A model generated the notes under the pieces. The model did not search any database and was not told where the DNA came from. It saw nothing but the letters and a program-made list of their open reading frames with translations. A program made the translations under genes and the position numbers. A DNA stretch of 64,000 bases, from assembly GCF_014384965.1 (NCBI RefSeq), contig NZ_JACRSW010000032.1, positions 1 to 64,000 of the forward strand, written 5' to 3'. This document shows positions 9,819 through 17,138 of this stretch, one piece after another (position 1 is the first letter of the stretch; every line of letters starts with the position of its first letter). This DNA is from Jutongia hominis (GTDB taxonomy: Bacteria > Bacillota > Clostridia > Lachnospirales > Lachnospiraceae).

Positions 9819-10718
9819 TTATTCTCCTATCTCATAGTACATTTTAACAATCTGTTCTGCCTTATCAGGCAAATCCTTTGCAATGTAAACCATATCTAAC
9901 CCGGCAGTACGGTCCACATGCAAATAGCCCTTATTTTGAAGTTCATCTAAAGCATCATTCAAAGAAATCCTTGTTAAGTTCAATAACCTGCCGGGGCTGT
10001 TGCAGCCTTGTAAAAGTTCATCAATGGAAATACTTTGGACTTTATGACCTCTTAGAGGCTCTTTTAACTGTAATTGCTTTTTCATGGCATAAAGTACGGC
10101 ATAGCCCGATATATCAAACTGTGTCTCACGAATATAGTTTTTACCGTGTCTACTGATCAGATGAAGACGCTGAAACGGGCATATCCTGTTATCTTCGGGA
10201 TCGATATCCTCTGTATTTTGCCTTACATACATTTGTAATAACACACTACAATCATTTTCTAATGAATGTATGGGATAATCTGTCTGAAAAACAGATTCAA
10301 ACGTTTCTTTCATTCTCTCTTCGAGTTTTTGACGGTCAAATTCAAGATTTGACATAGTTTGAAAAAACAGATTCCAAATAGTTGCTTCCTGCCTGTTCGA
10401 TGCAATATTGATATGTAAAAAATATAATGTCATATCATTTTCTAAATAGGGATCATATTGTAAAATAATATGGGCAAGCTCTGTTAAATGTGTATTTTTT
10501 TGTTCGATCAAACCGGACACACGGAGCCAGAACTTGATCGATAACGCCATATTAGAACCCACTCCTAACGAATCTGCACCATTGAAATTTTCTTTTGAAA
10601 AGAAATTTTTGTCCGGGTTTTGTTTTTCATATTCCTGTATTGCAAGTAATGCTTTTGTAATCCATCCTTCTCGGATCGCAAAGCTTCCATGGCCTTTTAA
10701 ACGGTAATTCTTTGCCAT
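9819..10718 (-). CDS. sspB: DUF4007 protein SspB
   Basis: A 299-residue protein with the DUF4007 signatures GHGSFAIREGWITKAL at residues 9-24, LGVGSNMALSIKFWL near 51-65, and a TLYFLH...ATIWNLFF block in the middle. In described Ssp systems SspB is this DUF4007 component, reported to nick DNA so that sulfur can be placed on one strand. The C-terminal 80 residues look like a winged-helix region (LLNLTRISLNDALDELQNKGYL). It starts at an ATG behind GGAAGGA, 54 bases after sspD, and runs directly into sspC. Confidence 0.88.
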   Translation of the reverse strand: MAKNYRLKGHGSFAIREGWITKALLAIQEYEKQNPDKNFFSKENFNGADSLGVGSNMALSIKFWLRVSGLIEQKNTHLTELAHIILQYDPYLENDMTLYFLHINIASNRQEATIWNLFFQTMSNLEFDRQKLEERMKETFESVFQTDYPIHSLENDCSVLLQMYVRQNTEDIDPEDNRICPFQRLHLISRHGKNYIRETQFDISGYAVLYAMKKQLQLKEPLRGHKVQSISIDELLQGCNSPGRLLNLTRISLNDALDELQNKGYLHVDRTAGLDMVYIAKDLPDKAEQIVKMYYEIGE

Positions 10719-10772
10719 AATTTTTCCTTCCTGCCTGTATCTTTTTCTTTTATATGCTTTGAAGCGTCCTTT

Positions 10773-12638
10773 TTAATTTCTCTTAATTGCTAATACTTTT
10801 CGCATATAACATCCTAATGTAAAATGACCAACGCATTCCTGACATTTTACGCATTTCGTATCGTCAATCTTGTAGTTTGTGCTGCCTTCTTTATCAGAGA
10901 CACTGATCGCACTATATTTGCATACACTCTCACATGCCCGGCATCCGAGACACATTTGGTATTTTGTGATCTGGCAATCTATTTTGCGTTTGGCATCTGC
11001 AAGATCTTTTGCACGCATCCTGGCAATATCATCTATAATGATCTTTATCGATGTACTGCCTGCTTTTCCATGTATCCGCAAAATGCTGTTGTAATTGCTG
11101 TCAACGACATATACTTCATGCAAACGCTTTCGTCCCATAGAAAAATCAAGATGTCCGAACGGTTTCATCAATTCATACAATTCATCGCTCAAAGGACGTG
11201 TTAATTCATAGTTGAATGCATTTTCCTGTGTCACACATGGTTTGTCCGTAACAACAGAAGTCTGGGCGATCATAAGACCGTTACCACCTTGCCGTGCTTT
11301 CCATTTGCCGGTATCTACATAGACTTCCGGGTCTTTTTTGCCGACTTTTTTCGCAAAGTCGATCAGTTGTTCACGAAAAGTAAAATATTGATCCGGCATA
11401 TGGATCATTGATAAAAATTCGGACCATATACTGTTATTCGGGCAGCACCAGCAGCCTACTCTGGCATACCCTAACCGATATGCCTGATTAAAAGGAATCT
11501 TTCGGCTTAAAATATAGAGCCAGACATCAAAGTCATACCAGTCAATGATCGGTTCTGCCGCTTGCTGCTTTCCAATCTTGGAATCTTCGGAAGTTCTTTC
11601 ATATTTGCTTCGACTTGTCGACTCACTTCGACGGATTCCCTGAAACGAAACGATCTTTGTTTTATTTTTAAACATCGATTCAATCTGGCGGTTGATCGCA
11701 CCGGTCTTAAATATCGTACAACACCAGCGCATAACCCGACTTGGCGGACCGATAATCTGACAAAGTTCCTCAAAGTTTTTATCCTTATTCTTAGAAGAAC
11801 GCACGAATGCATCCCGATATGTCTTTTTATATTGTTTGACATATTCTAAGGTATAAGGAAATTCCAATGTAGTATCTCCAAACAGATGTAATAATTTTTC
11901 TTTTGGTGAAAAATCAAGCGAACGCCTGACAAGATCTGCTACAACCGTGGAATCTTTTCCTCCGCTAAAAGAGACAAAGATCTCATCTTTTTGAAAATCT
12001 TTTGCCACCTGACGGATATAATTTGTGGCATCTTCTTCTATCTGTAAGAATCTCTGCCGGTTTGCGACAATGAAACGTTCGATCATAGCATCAAAGTATC
12101 CGGTATCAATTTCACTTTCAAATTCCTGATACTTTTTGCGGATCTTTTTCGTATCCAGAGACTTTAATGTACTGATTGTTAAAGGGATTCTTTCCTTATT
12201 TGCATAATAGATGTTGCCGCTTCCGTTCCAGATAGAAATATTTCGAAACGATCCGGGCTTTTTGCCTAAAATAAGTTCGAGCAAAAGCTTCTCTTCCGGG
12301 AAAACAATACGACAGTCCTTTGCAAAAGCAACTCCTTTTTGCTTACAGCAGCCACAAACTTTATCATAAAGAGGGATGTTGCATTGCTTACACCAATACA
12401 GTCTGCTGTTTGTCTCAACTTCACTTCGTGGTTGAAAGTTTAATTCCTTTGCATTGGGATAACTTTTTGTCTTTTCAAACAACATACGACATTGATTACA
12501 CTCACTGGATGGAATGGTAATATACGATCTGTCTGATTTTGGAAGTACATCATATGCTTTTTTTGCTTGCAAATAAGCCTCATAGCTTTCATCTTCTCTC
12601 TTTTCTCTATGAAATCCATAACATTTATATTGAATCAT
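10773..12638 (-). CDS. sspD: PAPS-reductase-family sulfur transferase SspD with C-terminal ferredoxin domain
   Basis: A 621-residue protein and the first gene of the operon. The N-terminus has paired cysteines (C47/C50, C83/C86, C95/C97/C98) that look like a metal-binding region. The central ATP pyrophosphatase domain has SGGKDS at 225-230. Cysteines at RWCC (306-307) and GCWCCPN (396, 398, 399) may hold an Fe-S cluster, as in DndC. The C-terminus has CLGCRACESVC (563-573) and CVKCQEC plus C610, eight cysteines spaced like a two-cluster 4Fe-4S ferredoxin. In Ssp and Dnd systems this enzyme adenylates DNA phosphate and inserts sulfur. The ATG lies behind GAAGGAAAG, about 30 bases from the predicted transcription start. 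Confidence 0.87.
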   Translation of the reverse strand: MIQYKCYGFHREKREDESYEAYLQAKKAYDVLPKSDRSYITIPSSECNQCRMLFEKTKSYPNAKELNFQPRSEVETNSRLYWCKQCNIPLYDKVCGCCKQKGVAFAKDCRIVFPEEKLLLELILGKKPGSFRNISIWNGSGNIYYANKERIPLTISTLKSLDTKKIRKKYQEFESEIDTGYFDAMIERFIVANRQRFLQIEEDATNYIRQVAKDFQKDEIFVSFSGGKDSTVVADLVRRSLDFSPKEKLLHLFGDTTLEFPYTLEYVKQYKKTYRDAFVRSSKNKDKNFEELCQIIGPPSRVMRWCCTIFKTGAINRQIESMFKNKTKIVSFQGIRRSESTSRSKYERTSEDSKIGKQQAAEPIIDWYDFDVWLYILSRKIPFNQAYRLGYARVGCWCCPNNSIWSEFLSMIHMPDQYFTFREQLIDFAKKVGKKDPEVYVDTGKWKARQGGNGLMIAQTSVVTDKPCVTQENAFNYELTRPLSDELYELMKPFGHLDFSMGRKRLHEVYVVDSNYNSILRIHGKAGSTSIKIIIDDIARMRAKDLADAKRKIDCQITKYQMCLGCRACESVCKYSAISVSDKEGSTNYKIDDTKCVKCQECVGHFTLGCYMRKVLAIKRN

Positions 12639-12674
12639 CTTTTTCTTTCCTTCATTTTTATCGCTACCGGAATT

Positions 12675-12702
12675 AACATATCAAAAGTTTATTTTGTGTC
12701 AG
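12675..12702 (-). promoter_or_regulatory. Predicted sspD promoter with palindromic operator in the spacer
   Basis: On the minus strand CTGACA (12697-12702) and TATGTT (12675-12680) are separated by 16 bases, placing the start about 30 bases before the sspD ATG. The spacer is filled by the hyphenated palindrome CAAAAGTTTATTTTG (12682-12696, plus-strand reading). Its 14-base core, AAAATAAACTTTTG in the minus direction, is identical to two sites upstream of the XRE-aminotransferase gene at 15246 and 15288. A protein bound here would block RNA polymerase. The promoter boxes are imperfect, so the call is moderate. Confidence 0.5.
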
Positions 12703-12744
12703 AACATCCTAATTATGCTGACCTCTTTATACGCTAAAATGAAA

Positions 12745-12987
12745 CTATTTTATCTTTATTGCCGGATTTTTCGGGATACCGATTCTTTCTGCATTATCTT
12801 CTATCGAGAAAAGGTACGGATCTTCCTGTAAATAACAGCATATTCTCATAAATTCATCTGCACTGAAAACCGTTTGATCCGAGCAAAAACGCTCCTTTGC
12901 AATACCGGTTGCTTTTGTAAGTTCATCAACCGACAAGCCTTTTTCTTTTATATAATCCATCACCCTTTTGGTTATATTCATATTCAC
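12745..12987 (-). CDS. Small helix-turn-helix protein upstream of the ssp operon
   Basis: An 80-residue protein. Residues 8-50 fit a short XRE-like fold (MDYIKEKGLSVDELTKATGIAKERF...SADEFMRICCYL), followed by a short charged tail. There is no enzyme domain. It lies 106 bases upstream of sspD on the same strand and divergent from another HTH gene, so it may regulate the defence operon or be a vestigial regulator. No clear ribosome binding site was seen beyond a purine run, and there is no terminator between it and sspD. DNA binding is inferred from the fold pattern only. Confidence 0.6.
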   Translation of the reverse strand: MNMNITKRVMDYIKEKGLSVDELTKATGIAKERFCSDQTVFSADEFMRICCYLQEDPYLFSIEDNAERIGIPKNPAIKIK

Positions 12988-13068
12988 ACCTTGTCCTTTT
13001 TCTCTTTTTACGGGAATTTTATCTATAATAAATCCATTATATTCTTTTTATAAGAGAATTGCAATTAA

Positions 13069-13138
13069 ATATTTTCCCGGATAGTGGGAATATCTATGTG
13101 TTTGCTTGACAGCAGGAAAATTGATTTGCTACTATGAT
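13069..13138 (+). promoter_or_regulatory. Promoter of the 13262 HTH gene with adjacent inverted repeat
   Basis: TTGACA (13106-13111) and TACTAT (13130-13135) are 18 bases apart, giving a good sigma-A promoter with a leader of about 120 bases. Just upstream, 13069-13093 reads as an imperfect inverted repeat (ATATTTTCCC ... GTGGGAATAT), and TTCCCGG recurs near 13244 in front of the ATG. These may be operator sites for one of the two divergent HTH proteins. The rest of 12988-13261 is AT-rich with nothing else recognised. Confidence 0.5.
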
Positions 13139-13261
13139 TTTAATAAGACCGAACTGTATATACTAAGAGCAGATATCCTATCTGCCATGTGTCGATATGT
13201 TTACAGCTTTTATCAGAAAACAGAAAAAAGGGATGATAAAAATTCCCGGAAATGAGGAAAA

Positions 13262-13591
13262 ATGAAAAATCCAAAAATCGCAGCTATGTTAAAATATTAT
13301 AGAAAATTAAAGAAATTATCGGTTGAAAATGTAGCCGCTTACCTACAGGACAACGGAATCCCGGTTGCTTCTAAAACCATTTACGGATGGGAAAGCGGGC
13401 AGACGCAGCCCGATGCAGATACATTGATGTATCTTTGCAAACTTTATGAGATCAAAGATGTATTAGGTACTTTTGGCTATAAGACAGCAAAAGATAAAAT
13501 GATCTTAACAGAACATGAAGAAGCTTTGATTCTGGCATATCGTTCAAAAGAGATTTACCGGAAAGCCATTGATAAATTATTGGATCTGTAA
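13262..13591 (+). CDS. XRE-family transcriptional regulator
   Basis: A 109-residue protein with a clear N-terminal XRE helix-turn-helix at about residues 6-62. It shows the typical KTIYGWESGQTQPDADTLMYLCKLYEI pattern, in which the recognition helix is followed by a Trp-Glu-x-Gly turn. The C-terminal 40 residues (TEHEEALILAYRSKEIYRKAIDKLLDL) are helical and resemble the tail of many Clostridial XRE regulators. It is one of the few plus-strand genes, with its own promoter at 13106-13135 and a strong terminator behind it. It may regulate itself and the divergent genes leading to ssp, but nothing in the sequence fixes its target. Confidence 0.85.
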   Translation: MKNPKIAAMLKYYRKLKKLSVENVAAYLQDNGIPVASKTIYGWESGQTQPDADTLMYLCKLYEIKDVLGTFGYKTAKDKMILTEHEEALILAYRSKEIYRKAIDKLLDL

Positions 13592-13641
13592 GACGTATCA
13601 TAACTTTTTTTTGCGAAAAAAAATACACTGATCCGAAATAA

Positions 13642-13716
13642 AAAAGAGTCTTATCAAAACGGGATATTTCCCTGCTTTTCTGACAGGGGGATATCTAAAT
13701 ATGATAGGACTCTTTT
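13642..13716 (+). terminator. Long double-stem terminator between convergent genes
   Basis: The outer stem AAAAGAGTCTTATCA (13642-13656) pairs with TGATAGGACTCTTTT (13702-13716), and an inner stem pairs 13663-13674 with 13684-13695. The unusual pairs are G-U wobbles in plus-strand RNA but A-C mismatches in minus-strand RNA, so it is tuned for the plus-strand HTH gene. The A-rich left flank lets it also serve the convergent aminotransferase gene. Confidence 0.75.
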
Positions 13717-13737
13717 ATGATAAAAAACTTATTTCAC

Positions 13738-15210
13738 TTATTTTTGCTTATAATAACTTAAAAAGTCACCAAGTTTTGTGATCGCATCTTCAAGTACTTC
13801 AATACGAGGCAAATAAACCACACGGAAATGATCAGGATCTTTCCAGTTAAATCCACCACCATGCACGATCAACAACTTTTTATCCCGTAACAGATCCAAT
13901 GCAAATTTTTCATCATCTAAAATGTTGTAGCGTTTCGGATCAATCTTAGGGAAAATATAAAATGCAGCTTTGGGTTTAACAGCAGAAATGCCCGGAAGAT
14001 CATTTAACGCTTTATAAATGTATTCTCTCTGCTCATAGATTCTTCCGCCCGGTACGATATAGTCCTGTACACTCTGGTGGCCGCCAAGTGCAGTCTGGAT
14101 AATAGATTGAGCCGGTACATTCGAACAAAGACGCATATTAGAAAGCATATTCAAACCTTCCATGTAATCTCTTGCCATTTCTTTATTTCCACTTAAAACC
14201 ATCCATCCGACACGATAGCCGGCAATCATATGTGATTTGGAAAGTCCGCTGAATGTAACACAGAACAGATCCGGTGCTAAAGAGGCAATTGATATATGTT
14301 CTTCTCCATCCATTACCAGACGATCATAGATCTCATCAGAGAAAATAATAAGCTGGTGTTCTCTGGCAATCTCAACGATCTGCTCTAATACTTCTTTGGG
14401 ATATAATGCTCCGGTTGGATTGTTTGGATTGATAATAACGATTGCCTTCGTTTTATCGGTCACTTTTTTGCGGATGTCTTCCATATCCGGATACCATTCT
14501 GATTGCTCATCACAGATATAATGAACCGCATTTCCTCCGGCAAGAGTCACGCAGGCGGTCCAAAGTGGATAATCCGGCGCAGGAACTAATACTTCATCAC
14601 CATTATCAAGAAGTGCTGACATACTCAGATTAATCAATTCGCTTACTCCGTTACCTGTATAAATATCTTCAACGGAAACGTTTGGAATATGTTTTAACTG
14701 TGCATATTGCATAATGGCTTTTCTGGCTGAGAAAAGTCCCTTAGAAGCAGAATATCCCTCACACTCTGTCAACTGTCTCTTCATATCGTATACTATTTCA
14801 TCCGGCGTACGGAAGCCGAAAGGAGCCGGATTACCGATATTTAATTTTAAGACATGGGTTCCGCATTCTTCCATCCGATTTGCTTCTTCTACGACAGGAC
14901 CACGTACATCATATAATACATTATCTAATTTTGTTGATTTTTTAAATTGACGCATTGTTTTCTTTCCTTCCTCATAGGTATGTTCTATATTATCTGTTCC
15001 ATATAACCACGCAGGATTAACCTGTAAAGCTTTCGCTAAAAAAATTCCGATATTTTGTCTTGGTACCGCTCGACCGCTTACGTACTGACTCATCTGGCTT
15101 TTGCTCAGTCTGACATTAGCAGCCTGGGCTTCACGCAAAAGATCCACTTGTTTTTTGTGCTTTTTTTGCATCGCTTCTTTTAGTCGTATTGTGAAGATTT
15201 TTTCTTCCAT
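13738..15210 (-). CDS. XRE DNA-binding domain fused to AlaA-type alanine aminotransferase
   Basis: The product has 490 residues. Residues 5-72 form an XRE-like helix-turn-helix (RLSKSQMSQYVSGRAVPRQNIGIFLAKALQV). A short linker leads to a complete aminotransferase from M86 that matches E. coli AlaA over its whole length: KLNIGNPAPFGF, the PNNPTG motif at 262-267, D292, the PLP lysine K325 in SGLSKSH, and R333. AlaA converts pyruvate plus glutamate to alanine. The upstream AAAGGAG is somewhat far from the first ATG. A stronger GAGGAAGGAAAG lies 6 bases before ATG 14955 (M86), so a free enzyme may be made as well as the fusion. The promoter region is crowded with AAGTTTATT-type motifs, suggesting autoregulation responsive to enzyme state or alanine. 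That link is inference. Confidence 0.85.
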   Translation of the reverse strand: MEEKIFTIRLKEAMQKKHKKQVDLLREAQAANVRLSKSQMSQYVSGRAVPRQNIGIFLAKALQVNPAWLYGTDNIEHTYEEGKKTMRQFKKSTKLDNVLYDVRGPVVEEANRMEECGTHVLKLNIGNPAPFGFRTPDEIVYDMKRQLTECEGYSASKGLFSARKAIMQYAQLKHIPNVSVEDIYTGNGVSELINLSMSALLDNGDEVLVPAPDYPLWTACVTLAGGNAVHYICDEQSEWYPDMEDIRKKVTDKTKAIVIINPNNPTGALYPKEVLEQIVEIAREHQLIIFSDEIYDRLVMDGEEHISIASLAPDLFCVTFSGLSKSHMIAGYRVGWMVLSGNKEMARDYMEGLNMLSNMRLCSNVPAQSIIQTALGGHQSVQDYIVPGGRIYEQREYIYKALNDLPGISAVKPKAAFYIFPKIDPKRYNILDDEKFALDLLRDKKLLIVHGGGFNWKDPDHFRVVYLPRIEVLEDAITKLGDFLSYYKQK

Positions 15211-15245
15211 AAAGTGCTACCGACTCCTTTCTGTATGGCAGGACA

Positions 15246-15404
15246 AAAATAAACTTTTGCTTGCTGTTTTACAATAAATCTGTATAGAAAATAAACTTTT
15301 GTTTAATTTCCAAACACCTTTCTATATAAGTTTATTATATCACCACAAGAGGAAAAAGCAAGTTTATTTAGTTTATTTTTAGCCTGTTATAAAAAAAGTT
15401 TATT
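15246..15404. repeat. Cluster of six AAGTTTATT-type motifs
   Basis: AATAAACTT occurs at 15248-15256 and 15290-15298, each within the 14-base form AAAATAAACTTTTG. AAGTTTATT occurs at 15328-15336, 15360-15368 and 15396-15404, and the variant TAGTTTATT at 15369-15377. The first two are 42 bases apart, four helical turns. Sites overlap both promoter boxes of the aminotransferase fusion gene and sit in its leader. Six copies of a 9-mer in 160 bases is far above chance even in AT-rich DNA, which points to a multi-site operator. Confidence 0.7.
15334..15361 (-). promoter_or_regulatory. Promoter of the XRE-aminotransferase gene
   Basis: On the minus strand TTGCTT (15356-15361) and a perfect TATAAT (15334-15339) are spaced by 16 bases, with a leader of roughly 115 bases. 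Operator-like repeats overlap the -35 box (15360-15368) and the -10 box (15328-15336), the layout expected for repression by steric block. Confidence 0.65.
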
Positions 15405-15480
15405 ATTATAGTAAAACTTATATGGAGTGAATCGCTTACAAACAGTTGAAATTTCTTATATTATATAAATTGGGAATATA

Positions 15481-15523
15481 AAAACTCAGCTTACAAAAAG
15501 TTTATTTTTACAAGCTGAGTTTT
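15481..15523 (-). terminator. Terminator after the rRNA pseudouridine synthase gene
   Basis: A perfect 12-bp stem, AAAACTCAGCTT (15481-15492) with AAGCTGAGTTTT (15512-15523), has a T-rich tail on the minus strand. It ends the long lspA-rluD transcript. The 19-base loop happens to hold another AAGTTTATT. Confidence 0.75.
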
Positions 15524-15539
15524 AGTCTTTTTCTATGCA

Positions 15540-16469
15540 TTACCCTTTTAATGTTGTTAAAAGCTTCTTAAAATATTCCGGTAACGGTGCATCAAATTCT
15601 ACATACTTTTTAGTTCTCGGATGAATAAATCCCAATGTCTTTGCATGCAAAGTCTGTCCCTGTAAGTGAAACGGACATTTTGCAGGACCGTATACAGAAT
15701 CTCCAAGAATCGGATGACCAATGCTTGCCATATGCACACGAATCTGGTGCGTCCGTCCGGTTTCCAAGTTACATTGAATATAAGTATACTTATTATTTAA
15801 TGGGTCTAATACTGTATAGTGTGTTACAGCATGTTTGCCATTCTTTACGTTCATTGCCATCTTCTTACGGTCAACGGGATGTCTTCCTATCGTGCTTTCA
15901 ATTGTTCCCTGTTCTTCTTTTAAATGATTATGAACGATTGCATGGTAGGTTCGGCTGATCGAATGTTCTTTTAACTGTGACGCAATAAAGTTATGTGCAT
16001 AATCATTTTTGCACACAACGATCGCACCGGTCGTATCCTGATCGATACGATGTACAATACCCGGACGCAAGACACCATTGATACCGGATAATGAATCCTT
16101 GCAATGATATAAAAGTGCATTAACAATCGTACCGGAATAATGTCCGGGTGCCGGATGTACAACCATCTGTTTAGGCTTATTGATCACAATGATATCTTCA
16201 TCTTCATACAAGATATCCAGCGGGATGTTTTCCGGTTCTATGGACAGTTCTTTTGGTGGTTCATGATAAAGAATGATATGATCTCCGTTTGTTAATTTCA
16301 AACCGGCTTTTGCCTTTTTGTCATTGACAAGCACTTTGCCTTCTTTGATCTTTTTTTGCAAAAAAGAGCGGGAAATATCCGGTTGTTTCTTCGTAAGAAA
16401 CTGATCCAGACGGCTTCCTGACTCTTCTTCCGGTACAGTATATTCTATTTTGGTAATGGAATCTGACAT
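15540..16469 (-). CDS. rluD: RluA/RluD-family rRNA pseudouridine synthase
   Basis: The product has about 309 residues from ATG 16469, chosen because GAGG precedes it and the protein then begins directly with the S4 domain (SRLDQFLTKKQPDISRSFLQKKIKEGKVLVNDK). The catalytic domain has the family motif HRIDQDTTGAIV, with Asp as the nucleophile, and the RTHQIRVH motif. These enzymes isomerise uridines in 23S rRNA. Upstream codons are open to 16544, but that extension (MYQNCIFQ...) is unlike the family. It follows lspA as in many Firmicutes. Confidence 0.92.
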   Translation of the reverse strand: MSDSITKIEYTVPEEESGSRLDQFLTKKQPDISRSFLQKKIKEGKVLVNDKKAKAGLKLTNGDHIILYHEPPKELSIEPENIPLDILYEDEDIIVINKPKQMVVHPAPGHYSGTIVNALLYHCKDSLSGINGVLRPGIVHRIDQDTTGAIVVCKNDYAHNFIASQLKEHSISRTYHAIVHNHLKEEQGTIESTIGRHPVDRKKMAMNVKNGKHAVTHYTVLDPLNNKYTYIQCNLETGRTHQIRVHMASIGHPILGDSVYGPAKCPFHLQGQTLHAKTLGFIHPRTKKYVEFDAPLPEYFKKLLTTLKG

Positions 16470-16568
16470 GATTATCCTCATTTCTACAAGAGCAATATAG
16501 ACGAGCGGGTATTTTAAATTTTGAAAAATACAATTTTGATACATTCTGTCTTATTATGTTCGGTTTAT

Positions 16569-17090
16569 TTACTTAGTCTCTTCTTTTTTGGAAGATGAGA
16601 AAAGAGACAATTGTTCAAAATCTTCCTCTTTGTAATAAAATCCGATCAAAATCACAGCAATGACAGCAGCGATCACAACATAGCAGTCAGCAATATTAAA
16701 GATCGGAAATCGTATGCATGAAAAATATAAAAAGTCAACTACATAACCATGCACCATACGATCGATCATATTTCCCAGCGCACCGGCAGCCACCAGAATC
16801 ATGGCAATATGCAATGGCAAAAAACGCTTTTGTGCCGGAATTTTACGGTAAAAGAATGTGATCGCAACCAAAATACATATCGTAATGACTAAAAGAAAAC
16901 CCCGTTTATTTTGCAAGATACCAAATGCAGCTCCATGATTTTCTAAATATTGCAACTGAAACACATTAGGAATGATCAAAATAGCTTCCTGCCCTTTCAA
17001 ATGAGCAACCGCCAGCATCTTAGTTCCCTGGTCAATCAAAATTCCTGCTATGATCCCTAATAATCCTAATAGATAATATTTCCTTGTCAT
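16569..17090 (-). CDS. lspA: Lipoprotein signal peptidase II
   Basis: The product has 173 residues from ATG 17090, which sits 7 bases after GAGG; upstream GTG 17102 and ATG 17096 are also possible. Four membrane segments are visible. The aspartyl protease pair is present: D110 in GNMIDR and D135 in FNIADC, and ENHGAAFGI matches the conserved N-terminal family block. It cleaves the signal peptide of lipid-modified prolipoproteins in the membrane, such as the FKBP isomerase and carboxypeptidase encoded elsewhere in the window. It lies between divIVA and the pseudouridine synthase. Confidence 0.95.
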   Translation of the reverse strand: MTRKYYLLGLLGIIAGILIDQGTKMLAVAHLKGQEAILIIPNVFQLQYLENHGAAFGILQNKRGFLLVITICILVAITFFYRKIPAQKRFLPLHIAMILVAAGALGNMIDRMVHGYVVDFLYFSCIRFPIFNIADCYVVIAAVIAVILIGFYYKEEDFEQLSLFSSSKKEETK

Positions 17091-17138
17091 ATACATCCTC
17101 ACTTCATTGCATTTTCATCCATAAACAAATCATAATAA

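Noticed and set aside
15498..15506. Seventh AAGTTTATT as part of the operator cluster
   Set aside because: It lies in the loop of the rluD-side terminator, about 95 bases from the cluster, where an AT-rich match may be chance.
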